This document shows positions 20,339 through 28,872 of a stretch of DNA of 42,089 nucleotides, in pieces. Positions within the stretch are counted from its first letter, which is position 1. Every line of letters starts with the position of its first letter. Origin of the DNA: Gemmatimonadota bacterium (lineage in GTDB: Bacteria; Gemmatimonadota; Gemmatimonadetes; Longimicrobiales; RSA9); assembly GCA_019347975.1 (NCBI GenBank), contig JAHWKI010000003.1, forward strand, positions 1 to 42,089. The letters run 5' to 3'. The notes under the pieces are model-generated. The model had not been told where the DNA came from. It saw nothing but the letters and a program-made list of their open reading frames with translations, and ran no database searches. A program made the translations under genes and the position numbers.

Positions 20339-20899
20339 CTACGACCTCGGGACCGCTTCCTCCTCCTCGGTGGCGGCCAGCTCGGGCGCCGGCCCGAGCT
20401 CGCGCACCACCTGGATCGCCTCCTGGTTCACGACGATGTCCCCGAGCCCCTTCCCCCGCGGGCGCAGCTCCGCCTTCCGGAGCGGGACGAAGGGCGGGGC
20501 GGACTGGAGATAGTCGCTGAGGCGCTGGTTCTGCACGAGGAGGAGCCCGGCCGAGAGGAAGTAGCCTCCCTCGAGCTCCACCTCGACCCTGCGCGCGGCC
20601 GCTGCGGCCTGGGCGCTGGTCAGCGGCAGCTCGCCGTCCTGCGAGGTGGCCCACAGGATCTTGTCTACCTTGAGCGCCATGTGAGGGACCTTCTCTGCCG
20701 TCCCCATCCAGTCGACGGCCGTGAGGTTCACGTAGCGCGTTCGGCTCGCCAGGTATGTCGATAGGAACTGCCCCTGCGGGACCCTGGCGTTCGCGTCCAG
20801 GACACGGTGGTCCCGCAGGAACAGCCGGAGCCGCCGCGGCGGATTGGTCTCGTTCGGATTCACGTTTCTGCCCCCGTTAGCATGGCCTGTCACTGTCAC
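20339..20899 (-). CDS. Hypothetical protein (186 aa)
   Basis: ORF overlaps the Hpt gene stop by 4 nt (GTGA); LRLFLRDHRVLDANARVPQGQFLSTYLASRTRYVNLTAVDW...; family not recognised. Confidence 0.75.
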   Translation of the reverse strand: MTVTGHANGGRNVNPNETNPPRRLRLFLRDHRVLDANARVPQGQFLSTYLASRTRYVNLTAVDWMGTAEKVPHMALKVDKILWATSQDGELPLTSAQAAAAARRVEVELEGGYFLSAGLLLVQNQRLSDYLQSAPPFVPLRKAELRPRGKGLGDIVVNQEAIQVVRELGPAPELAATEEEEAVPRS

Positions 20900-21255
20900 C
20901 TTCCTGAACGCCGCCTCCGCTCCGCCTCCAGCCGCTGCCTCACCTCGTCGTAACGGGCGGCCATCTCGTCGAGAAGAGGTGGGATGCCCGCCGTATCCTG
21001 CGCCGCCGCCCGCCCTTCCACCCGCTCCGCAATCTGCTGCAGCGCGCGCGCGCCCAGGTTCGCCGCCGTCGACTTCAGCGAGTGCGCGGCCCGGTAGAGC
21101 GCCTGGTCGTCTCCCCTCGCGGCCGCAGCGGTGGCGGCGCGAATGCGCTCCGGCGCGTGCTGGAGGAACAGGTCGATCATCTCCAGCAGGAAGTCCTGCC
21201 CGCCGATGCGGAGCAGCCGCTCCAGCGCGGCGCCTTCGAGGACATCGTCGCCCAC
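20896..21255 (-). CDS. Histidine phosphotransfer (Hpt) domain protein
   Basis: QALYRAAHSLKSTAANLGARALQQIAERVE; all-helical, 119 aa; starts immediately after the stop codon of the upstream gene. Confidence 0.93.
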   Translation of the reverse strand: MGDDVLEGAALERLLRIGGQDFLLEMIDLFLQHAPERIRAATAAAARGDDQALYRAAHSLKSTAANLGARALQQIAERVEGRAAAQDTAGIPPLLDEMAARYDEVRQRLEAERRRRSGR

Positions 21256-23685
21256 CTACGTCATCCTCGCCCGGCGCAGCGTGGCCCGCACTCGCGCGAT
21301 GAAGCGTGGCGGGTCGAGAGGCTTGCGGAGGTAGTCATCCGCCCCCGCCTCCATCAGCCGATACTCGTCGTCCGGATCCGGCGAGCCCGTCAGCACGATC
21401 ACCGGAAGAGCGATGGTCGAGCCCGAAGAGCGGAGACGGTGCAGCACCTCCCGCCCGTCCAGCGTCGGCATCTCGAGGTCCAGCACGACCAGCGCGTGCG
21501 TGTCGCCCATCCCGATCATGAGGAGCGCTTCGTCCCCGTCCCGGGCCTCCTCCACCCGGAAGCCGTGCTTCTGGAGGATCGTGCGCACCAGCAGACGGTC
21601 CTCGGGGTCATCATCCACCACCAGGATCGGCGCCTCCTCGCTGCCCCCGCCCAGCGAGAGCCCCGAGGGCGGGCGGGCGGTCCGCGGCAGGGCCTCCTCC
21701 ACCTGCTCGCGAGCGAGCGGCGGGGCCACGGCTGGCGAACCGCCCGTCCCCAGGTCCGCTTCCAGCTGGTCGAGATCGATGATCGGGATGTCGTCATCGT
21801 CCGCGAGGTCCGGCGCGCGCACGCCGGCCCGCAGAGGAGAGGCGTCCGCCGTCACCGGAAGCGGCTCATCCTCCGGCTCGATAGTCTCCGCGGGCGGCGT
21901 GAGGTCTGGCTCGGCACGAGCGGCGGCTGCGGGCTCCGCCCCGTACGCCTCGTCCCTCTGCCGCTCCGGCGCCTCGGAGCTCGCCGCCGTTTCCTCGGCC
22001 TCGAGCCCGAGCACCCTCTCGAGCTCGTCCAGCGTCGTCTCACCGCTCCGGACCCGCTCCAGCCCCACGTGCAGAAGGGGCCGCATGCCGGAAGAGACGG
22101 ACGCCGCGTACAGCTCGGAGTACGTGCCGCCCCCGTTGATCAGATCGCTGATCGTGGTGTTCACCACGAAGACTTCCTGCACCGGGATCCGCCCGCGGTA
22201 CCCGGTCTCGGCGCAGCGGCGGCACCCCACGCTGCGGATCGGCGGGCGCAGGTTGTAGAGCTTGGCCAGGCGGATCTCGTCCTCGGTCATCTCGCCGCGG
22301 ATCGGCTCGCCGCACTCGTCGCAGACCTTCCGGACCAGGCGCTGGGCCAGCGCGCCCCGCAGGGTGGCCGCGATGCTGGCGCGGTCCAGGCCGATGTCGA
22401 GCAGCCGTGCGACGACGCTGACGGCGTCGTTCGTGTGGAGTGTCGCCAGCACGAGGTGCCCGGTCATGGCGGCCTGCACTGCCACCTGGGCCGTGTCCTG
22501 GTCCCGGATCTCGCCCACCAGGATCACGTCCGGATCCTGGCGCAGGATGGCCCGGAGCGCGCCGGCGAACGTCACGCCACGCTTCGGCTGGACCTGGATC
22601 TGCGTGATCCCCGGCAGCTCGTACTCCACCGGGTCCTCCACCGTCATGATGTTGACCTCGCCGGTGGCCAGCTCGCGGATCGCGGCATACAGCGTGGTCG
22701 TCTTCCCGGAGCCCGTGGGGCCGGTGACGCAGACGATCCCGTCGCGGTTCGACAGGAGCTGACGCAGCCGGCCCAGCTCCCAGGCGGGAAGGCCGATCTC
22801 GCTCAGCTTCGCCGCCTGCCCGCCCTTCAGGATCCGGAGCACCACCTTCTCGGCTTCCCGGGTCGGGACCGTCGAGATGCGGATGTCGTACGGCCGACCC
22901 TCCACCATGACCCGGGTACGGCCGTCGTGGGGACGCCATTTGTCCGCGATGTCGAGGTTGCCCATGATCTTGATCCGGGAGACGACCCGGATCAGCGCCG
23001 GCAGCGGCAGCTGCATGTAGTTGCGGAGCACGCCGTCGATCCGGAACCGGACCGTCCCACCGCTGGCCCCCGGCTCGATGTGGACGTCGCTCGCACCGTT
23101 CATGGCGGCGTCGCGCAGGATCAGGTTGGTCAGCTTGATGACCGGCGCGCTTTCCGCTTCGGCCTCCGTCACCGCATCCTGGTCATCCCCCTTCATCACC
23201 GAGACCGAGCTGGCGATGGCTTCATCCACCCGGCTGAGCAGCGACTCGATCACGCCGTCCGGGCTGTAGCTCGCGTTGATGAAGTCGAGGATGAACGGGG
23301 GCGGAGCGACCTCGAAGACGGCCTTGCGACCGGAGATGAAGCCCAGCGCCTGCTCGGCCGCGAAATTGGTGGGGTCGCTGGTCGCGACGGTGAGCTGGCG
23401 ATCGTCTTCCTTCATGGGGAAGATCAGGTACTGCCGCGCGATCTTCTCCGGAACCAGCTTGATGGCGTTCGGCTCGGCCGTGTCGAGCGTGGCGACCTTC
23501 AGCCGGAAGTAATCGGCCACGTGCTGCGCCAGCCGGTCCTGGGTGATGCCGGTCATGTCGCACACCGTCATCCAGGCTTCGGCCGCCGGCATCCCCGGGT
23601 CGAGGTCCAGCTCTTCCGTGTCCGGAAGGCCGCCCCGCCGGAGGACCTGCACGAGCCAATGCTTCTTTTGAAGACCCTTTACCAC
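21256..23685 (-). CDS. GspE/PilB-type ATPase fused to a C-terminal response-regulator receiver domain
   Basis: N-terminal T2SSE_N-like region; GPTGSGKTTTLYAAIRE Walker A; ILRQDPDVILVGEIRDQDTA; CDEC...CRRC zinc motif; C-terminal ILVVDDD...VVLDLEMPTLDG...VLTGS...YLRKPLD receiver. Confidence 0.94.
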   Translation of the reverse strand: MVKGLQKKHWLVQVLRRGGLPDTEELDLDPGMPAAEAWMTVCDMTGITQDRLAQHVADYFRLKVATLDTAEPNAIKLVPEKIARQYLIFPMKEDDRQLTVATSDPTNFAAEQALGFISGRKAVFEVAPPPFILDFINASYSPDGVIESLLSRVDEAIASSVSVMKGDDQDAVTEAEAESAPVIKLTNLILRDAAMNGASDVHIEPGASGGTVRFRIDGVLRNYMQLPLPALIRVVSRIKIMGNLDIADKWRPHDGRTRVMVEGRPYDIRISTVPTREAEKVVLRILKGGQAAKLSEIGLPAWELGRLRQLLSNRDGIVCVTGPTGSGKTTTLYAAIRELATGEVNIMTVEDPVEYELPGITQIQVQPKRGVTFAGALRAILRQDPDVILVGEIRDQDTAQVAVQAAMTGHLVLATLHTNDAVSVVARLLDIGLDRASIAATLRGALAQRLVRKVCDECGEPIRGEMTEDEIRLAKLYNLRPPIRSVGCRRCAETGYRGRIPVQEVFVVNTTISDLINGGGTYSELYAASVSSGMRPLLHVGLERVRSGETTLDELERVLGLEAEETAASSEAPERQRDEAYGAEPAAAARAEPDLTPPAETIEPEDEPLPVTADASPLRAGVRAPDLADDDDIPIIDLDQLEADLGTGGSPAVAPPLAREQVEEALPRTARPPSGLSLGGGSEEAPILVVDDDPEDRLLVRTILQKHGFRVEEARDGDEALLMIGMGDTHALVVLDLEMPTLDGREVLHRLRSSGSTIALPVIVLTGSPDPDDEYRLMEAGADDYLRKPLDPPRFIARVRATLRRARMT

Positions 23686-23845
23686 AGGCGTTCTTCAGCG
23701 GCAGAAGAGATGACCAACCTCGGTCCAGGGGATGTGGCAAGCACCGGAGCGCGCCGATTGGCTAACCCGCGGGAGAGCGCGGCTCTCCATCTTAGAAACG
23801 CTTTCCCGAAAAGGCAAGCAGTGAAAAGGCACCGAAACTCGTGAT

Positions 23846-23861
23846 CCGCAACCGGTTGCGG
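23846..23861. other. 16-bp perfect palindrome downstream of accC
   Basis: ccgcaaccggttgcgg, with flanking gatcc/ggatc arms. Confidence 0.7.
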
Positions 23862-23881
23862 CCTCGAGGATCGGGACTTCC

Positions 23882-25369
23882 TCAGCGCCACCCGGTCGCG
23901 CGCCACCTGGAGCGGGGTGCGGAGGAATCCCCCACGCGGCGAACGGAGCGGCGGTCGCGGTCCTCCTGGGCGAGGAGCGCGGCGGCGACAGCCGCGGCGC
24001 GGATCGCCTCATCGGACGGAGCCGCCGCGCCGAGCTCGGGGTGGCGCTCGAGATACCGGATGTCCAGGCGTCCCGCGCGGAAATCGTCCTCCGCGAGGAC
24101 GCGGCCGTGGAACGCTGCGCTGGTCTCGACGCCGACGACCCGGAGCTCCGCGAGGGCGCGGCTCATCCTGGAGATGGCGAGGGCGCGGGAGGGCGCGTGA
24201 ACGATGAGCTTGGCGAGCATGGGGTCGTAGTGGAGGGAGATGTCGTCGCCCTCCTGTATCCCGCCATCCCAGCGGACGCCGGGACCGGCCGGCACGTGGA
24301 GGAGCTGGATGCGTCCGGTGGACGGCAGGAAGCCGTTTGCGGGATCCTCGCTCGTGATCCGGCACTCGATGGCATGGCCGGTCCAGCGGACGTCCTCCTG
24401 CCGCAGGTCCAGCGGCTCCCCCGCGGCTATGCGGAGCTGCCACTGGACCAGGTCGATCCCGGTGACCAGCTCCGTCACCGGGTGCTCGACCTGGATCCGC
24501 GTGTTCATCTCCAGGAAGAAGAAGTCGCCGTCCTGGAAGAGAAACTCGACGGTCCCGGCGTTCCTGTAGCCGACCGCCTCCGCGGCGGCGACGGCGGCAT
24601 CACCCATGGCCGCCCGCACGGCCGGAGTGATCACGGGCGAGGGCGCTTCCTCGATCATCTTCTGGTGCCGCCGCTGGATGGAGCACTCCCGCTCACCCAG
24701 ATGGATGGTGTGGCCGTGGGCGTCCGCCAGCACCTGGATCTCGATGTGACGGGGTCCGTCCAGGAAGCGCTCCAGGTAGACGCTGCCGTCACCGAACGCC
24801 GCCTTCGCCTCCCTGGAGGCCGACTCGAACGACGCGGCCACCTCGCCGGGCTCCCGTACCACCCGCATGCCCTTCCCGCCGCCGCCCGCCGCCGCCTTCA
24901 GCATCACGGGGAAGCCGATCTCCTCCGCCGTCCGCTCCGCGTCGGCCACGTCCGTGAGCGCCTCGGCGGTGCCCGGGACCACCGGCACCCCCGCCGCCAT
25001 CATGGCCTGCCGCGCCCTGGTCTTGTCCCCCATGGCGTCGATGGCCGCGGACGAGGGGCCCACGAACACCAGCCCGGCCTCCTCCACCGCCGCCGCGAAG
25101 GACGCGCGCTCGGCGAGAAAGCCGTAGCCCGGATGGACGGCGTCGCAGCCGCGCTCCAGGGCCGCCTCGATCAGGCGGTCCGCCCGCAGATAGCTTTCGG
25201 CGGCAGGGGCGGGACCCAGGAGGACCGACTCCCCCGCGGCCAGGACGTGGGCCGCGCGGCGGTCCGCTTCGGAGCAGACCGCCACGGCCCCGATGCCGAG
25301 CTCGTGGCAGGCGCGGATCACCCGCAGCGCGATCTCGCCGCGGTTGGCGACCAGGACCTTCTTCAGCAT
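23882..25369 (-). CDS. accC: Acetyl-/propionyl-CoA carboxylase biotin carboxylase subunit
   Basis: MLKKVLVANRGEIALRVIRACHELGI, KAAAGGGGKGMRVV, ERECSIQRRHQKMIEEAPSP, EMNTRIQVEHPVTE. Confidence 0.95.
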   Translation of the reverse strand: MLKKVLVANRGEIALRVIRACHELGIGAVAVCSEADRRAAHVLAAGESVLLGPAPAAESYLRADRLIEAALERGCDAVHPGYGFLAERASFAAAVEEAGLVFVGPSSAAIDAMGDKTRARQAMMAAGVPVVPGTAEALTDVADAERTAEEIGFPVMLKAAAGGGGKGMRVVREPGEVAASFESASREAKAAFGDGSVYLERFLDGPRHIEIQVLADAHGHTIHLGERECSIQRRHQKMIEEAPSPVITPAVRAAMGDAAVAAAEAVGYRNAGTVEFLFQDGDFFFLEMNTRIQVEHPVTELVTGIDLVQWQLRIAAGEPLDLRQEDVRWTGHAIECRITSEDPANGFLPSTGRIQLLHVPAGPGVRWDGGIQEGDDISLHYDPMLAKLIVHAPSRALAISRMSRALAELRVVGVETSAAFHGRVLAEDDFRAGRLDIRYLERHPELGAAAPSDEAIRAAAVAAALLAQEDRDRRSVRRVGDSSAPRSRWRATGWR

Positions 25370-25400
25370 CCCCGCCTCCGTCCGACACCGGCCCCGTGGC

Positions 25401-25503
25401 GACGGCCCGGCGGGCCGTCGTGGTCGACGCTTCCCCTACGCCCGTACGCGGGGTATGTCCCACCCGGGCGAGGAGAGTGTCGGAGACGGCCCGGCGGGCC
25501 GTC
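25401..25503. repeat. Two identical 19-bp palindromes (25401-25419 and 25485-25503) in the accC/pccB intergenic region
   Basis: gacggcccggcgggccgtc occurs twice, 84 bp apart; also tccgacac (25381-25388) vs gtgtcgga (25477-25484) as an outer inverted repeat. Confidence 0.9.
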
Positions 25504-25504
25504 T

Positions 25505-27049
25505 TTACAGTGGGATGTTCCCATGCTTTTTGGGCGGGTTGACATCCCGTTTGTTCGCCAGCATGTCCAGGCCGCTGATCAGCCGCGGACGCGTTTCGCG
25601 GGGGTCGATCACGTCATCGATGTAGCCGCGAGCGGCGGCGATATACGGGTGAGCGAAGCGCTCCCGGTACTCCGCCTCCCTCGCCTTCGCCGCCGCCTCC
25701 GGATCCTCGGCCTCGCCGATCTCCTTGCGGAACAGGATCTCCACCGCGCCCTTGGGGCCCATCACGGCGATCTCGGCCGTGGGCCACGCCAGGTTGAGGT
25801 CGCCGCGGATGTGCTTGGAGTTCATCACGTCGTACGCGCCGCCGTACGCCTTGCGGGTGATGATCGTGATCCGCGGCACCGTCGCCTCGCAGAAGGCGTA
25901 CAGGAGCTTGGCACCGTGACGGATGATCCCGCCGTGCTCCTGGGCCACGCCGGGCAGGAAGCCGGGCACGTCCTCGAAGACCACCAGGGGGATGTTGAAC
26001 GCGTCGCAGAGCCGGACGAAGCGGGCGCCCTTGTCGGAGCTGTTGATGTCCAGCACGCCGGCCAGGACGGCGGGCTGGTTCGCGACGATCCCGACGCTCC
26101 TGCCGCCGACGTGGGCGAAGCCGACGACGATGTTGCGGGCGTAGTCCCCGTGCACCTCGTAGAACTCGCCGTCGTCCACCACGCGCCGGATCACATCGTG
26201 GATGTCGTACGGGCGGGAGGGCTCGTCGGGGATGACGTCGAGCAGCTCCTCGTCCTGCCGATCGAACGGGTCGGTGGTCTCCCGCGTGGGCGGGTCCTCC
26301 CGGTTGTTCTGCGGGAGGAAGTCGAAGAGGCGGCGGATCCCCTCCAGGCACTCCATCTCGGAGTCCACGGCGAAATGGGCGACGCCGGAGACGGACGCGT
26401 GGACATCGGCGCCGCCGAGCCCCTCCATGTCGATGTCCTCGTGCGTGACCGTCTTCACCACGTTCGGGCCGGTCACGAACATGTAGCTCGTGCCCCGGAC
26501 CATGTAGACGAAGTCGGTGATGGCCGGAGAGTAGACCGCGCCGCCCGCACACGGGCCGAGGATCGCGCTGATCTGCGGGATCACCCCGGAAGAGAGCGTG
26601 TTGCGGAGGAAGATGTCCGCGTACCCCCCGAGGCTGACGACGCCCTCCTGGATCCGCGCGCCGCCGCTGTCGTTGAGCCCGATGACCGGCACGCCGCTCT
26701 CCAGCGCCAGGTCCATGATCTTCACGATCTTCTCCGCGTGGGTCTCGGAGAGAGAGCCGCCGAAGATGGTGAAGTCCTGGCTGAAGACGTAGACCGGGCG
26801 TCCCTTCACGGTCCCGTAGCCGGTGACGACGCCGTCGCCGAGGTACTTCTTCTTCTCCAGCCCGAAGCCGGAGCTGCGATGGGTCACGAACCGGTCCATC
26901 TCCACGAAGCTGGCCTCGTCCAGCAGGAGGTCCAGCCGCTCCCTGGCCGAGAGCTTCCCCCTGTCGTGCTGCTTTTTCACCCGCTCCGGACCCCCGCCCA
27001 GCTCCGACTCCCGACGACGCTCCTCCAGCTCCTTCAGCTTTTCCCGCAT
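25505..27049 (-). CDS. pccB: Acyl-CoA (propionyl-CoA) carboxylase carboxyltransferase subunit
   Basis: [93 protein letters not shown]; start at ATG 27049 (GTG at 27055 also possible). Confidence 0.95.
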   Translation of the reverse strand: MREKLKELEERRRESELGGGPERVKKQHDRGKLSARERLDLLLDEASFVEMDRFVTHRSSGFGLEKKKYLGDGVVTGYGTVKGRPVYVFSQDFTIFGGSLSETHAEKIVKIMDLALESGVPVIGLNDSGGARIQEGVVSLGGYADIFLRNTLSSGVIPQISAILGPCAGGAVYSPAITDFVYMVRGTSYMFVTGPNVVKTVTHEDIDMEGLGGADVHASVSGVAHFAVDSEMECLEGIRRLFDFLPQNNREDPPTRETTDPFDRQDEELLDVIPDEPSRPYDIHDVIRRVVDDGEFYEVHGDYARNIVVGFAHVGGRSVGIVANQPAVLAGVLDINSSDKGARFVRLCDAFNIPLVVFEDVPGFLPGVAQEHGGIIRHGAKLLYAFCEATVPRITIITRKAYGGAYDVMNSKHIRGDLNLAWPTAEIAVMGPKGAVEILFRKEIGEAEDPEAAAKAREAEYRERFAHPYIAAARGYIDDVIDPRETRPRLISGLDMLANKRDVNPPKKHGNIPL

Positions 27050-27051
27050 GC

Positions 27052-28743
27052 TCACCGACGCACCCCCGCCTGACCGGACGTGTCCGAGAGCGGAGCCTTC
27101 GGCTGCGGGAGCGTGTACTCCCAGGGCGCCGGAGCCGGGAGCAGCGCGCCGTCGCGGATGATCACCATGTACGGCGTGCGTACGATCCGACTCGCCCGGA
27201 CCGAGAACGTTCCGGTCGCCCCCCGTATCCCGGCCAGCAGGCTGAACCGCCTGGAAAGCGCCGAAGGGCTGGTGAGCCGGTTCGGAAGCGCCTGGAGCAC
27301 CAGGTTCGCGGCATCGTAGCCCAGCGCCGGGAGCTGGTTCTCCAGTGAGCGGCGATACGTCTCCTCGTAGCGCCGTACGAACTCGGGATCGGCGATGGCG
27401 TCCGCGCGGCCGGGCGGGAAGTGCGACGCGGCGATCACCCCCTCGATATCCTGCCGTGGGACGACCCGGCGCACCGCCGCGCTGGTCCACGCCTCGTCGC
27501 CGAACACCTGGACGCCCGCCGAGTCGAGGCCGTAGAACGCCACCTGAGGGGCGATCTGCCGGACGTCGCGCTCGGGCGCGGCCACGAACAGGGCGAACGG
27601 CTGCTGTGGTGGCCGTCCGTACCAGGGTCCCGGCGAAACGACGGAGGCCGGCGGGAGCGTGTCGGTGCGCGCGCCGTACCCGAGAGAGTCGACCGGGGGC
27701 TGCCGATGGAGCGTGTCGACCGGAGCCACGCGCTCGAGGATGCGCCGCATGTGGACGTCGAACGTCGTCGTCCCCGAATCGTAGGGCATGGCGGCCCGGA
27801 CCACACCGCCCATGGCCTCGAACTCCACCGCGAACGCCCGCGCCTTGCGCTCGTACTCCTCGCCCCTGGGGTAGAGCAGCGCCGCCTGCGTGATCCCCAC
27901 CTCCGCCGCGTAGCGCCCGAGCTCCTGCGCGCCGCGCCCGTCGCCGGTGTTCACGGTGTAGACGTGCGGCCACACCGGGTGATCGGGAACGGTGGGGCTG
28001 ATGGTGACGAGCGCGCCGTCCCTCCGGGCCCCCGCCACCTCCGTAAGCTGCGGCGGGAGGAGCGGCCCGACCACCGCCAGCACGCCGCGGGCCTCCAGCT
28101 CCGCCATCGCCTCGCGGGTGCGGGTACCGCCCGCGTCGTCCGCCACCACCAGCTCGATCGCCCGCCGCTCCCGCGCCTCCGCCTGCCGCGCCGCGATCTC
28201 CATGCCCTCCAGCAGCCAGTCCGCGTACCGCACCATGATCCGCGACCCCGTCCGCGGCAGGACCACGCCCACGCGCACCGGCGCCGTCGAGGCGGGCTCC
28301 AGCTCGTCACGGGCCAGCTCGGCCAGGTCCCTGGCGTCCGCGGCGGCCGCGCTCCCCGCCTCCGCGCGCGCGAACGACTCCGCCAGCTCCACCGCTTCCG
28401 CCCAGCGGCCGAGCGAGAACGCCGCCCGCGCGCCCACCCACGACGCGGCGACGGCGGAAGCCGTGCCGGGATAGTCCCGCATTGCCGTGCGGGACAGGTC
28501 GAGGGCCTCTCCGAGCTCCGCGGCCTCATACGCCAGCCGCGCTCCCGAAAGCAGCTCTCCCGCCGCCCGCTCCGCTTCCTCGGCCGCCGATTCCTCGGGC
28601 GTCACCGCGCCCCCGGGCGTCTCCACCCCCGGCTCCGCCGGAGCTTCTCCACCCGGTGCGCTCGGCCCCTGCGGCGGAGCCTCCCCCACCGTGCAGGCGA
28701 GGAGCACCGCCAGGATCACCACCGGCCACGTTCGCTTCGTCAT
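27052..28743 (-). CDS. Lipoprotein, ABC-type LIV-binding / penicillin-binding-protein-activator-like
   Basis: [20 protein letters not shown] lipobox; helical-repeat-like region, then periplasmic binding fold [32 protein letters not shown]. Confidence 0.8.
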   Translation of the reverse strand: MTKRTWPVVILAVLLACTVGEAPPQGPSAPGGEAPAEPGVETPGGAVTPEESAAEEAERAAGELLSGARLAYEAAELGEALDLSRTAMRDYPGTASAVAASWVGARAAFSLGRWAEAVELAESFARAEAGSAAAADARDLAELARDELEPASTAPVRVGVVLPRTGSRIMVRYADWLLEGMEIAARQAEARERRAIELVVADDAGGTRTREAMAELEARGVLAVVGPLLPPQLTEVAGARRDGALVTISPTVPDHPVWPHVYTVNTGDGRGAQELGRYAAEVGITQAALLYPRGEEYERKARAFAVEFEAMGGVVRAAMPYDSGTTTFDVHMRRILERVAPVDTLHRQPPVDSLGYGARTDTLPPASVVSPGPWYGRPPQQPFALFVAAPERDVRQIAPQVAFYGLDSAGVQVFGDEAWTSAAVRRVVPRQDIEGVIAASHFPPGRADAIADPEFVRRYEETYRRSLENQLPALGYDAANLVLQALPNRLTSPSALSRRFSLLAGIRGATGTFSVRASRIVRTPYMVIIRDGALLPAPAPWEYTLPQPKAPLSDTSGQAGVRR

Positions 28744-28812
28744 CCTCAAGGCAACCCCGCTGCTTCGCTCTGGTCTACGTAGGTCGCGCAACTTACCCGT
28801 ACACCGCCCACG

Positions 28813-28845
28813 AAAAAAGGGAGGCGAGCACGCGGCCCGCCTCCC
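28813..28845 (-). terminator. Rho-independent terminator downstream of rpsA
   Basis: Minus strand GGGAGGCG...CGCCTCCC stem followed by TTTTTT. Confidence 0.85.
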
Positions 28846-28872
28846 CTCCCTCCAGCCCGCAGGCGAAGACGA

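Noticed and set aside
23686-23845. Sigma-54 promoter upstream of the GspE-receiver gene
   Set aside because: No convincing -24/-12 TGGCAC-N5-TTGC match on the minus strand
24041-27073. 1010-aa plus-strand ORF (and similar long plus-strand ORFs at 21082-23844, 28942-30894, 1303-2760)
   Set aside because: Antisense to strongly supported minus-strand genes; low-complexity His/Arg/Asp/Val-rich translations typical of reading GC-rich coding DNA on the wrong strand
25505-27973. 822-aa extended form of the carboxyltransferase
   Set aside because: N-terminal 300 residues are an out-of-frame reading of the lipoprotein gene; true start near 27049/27055
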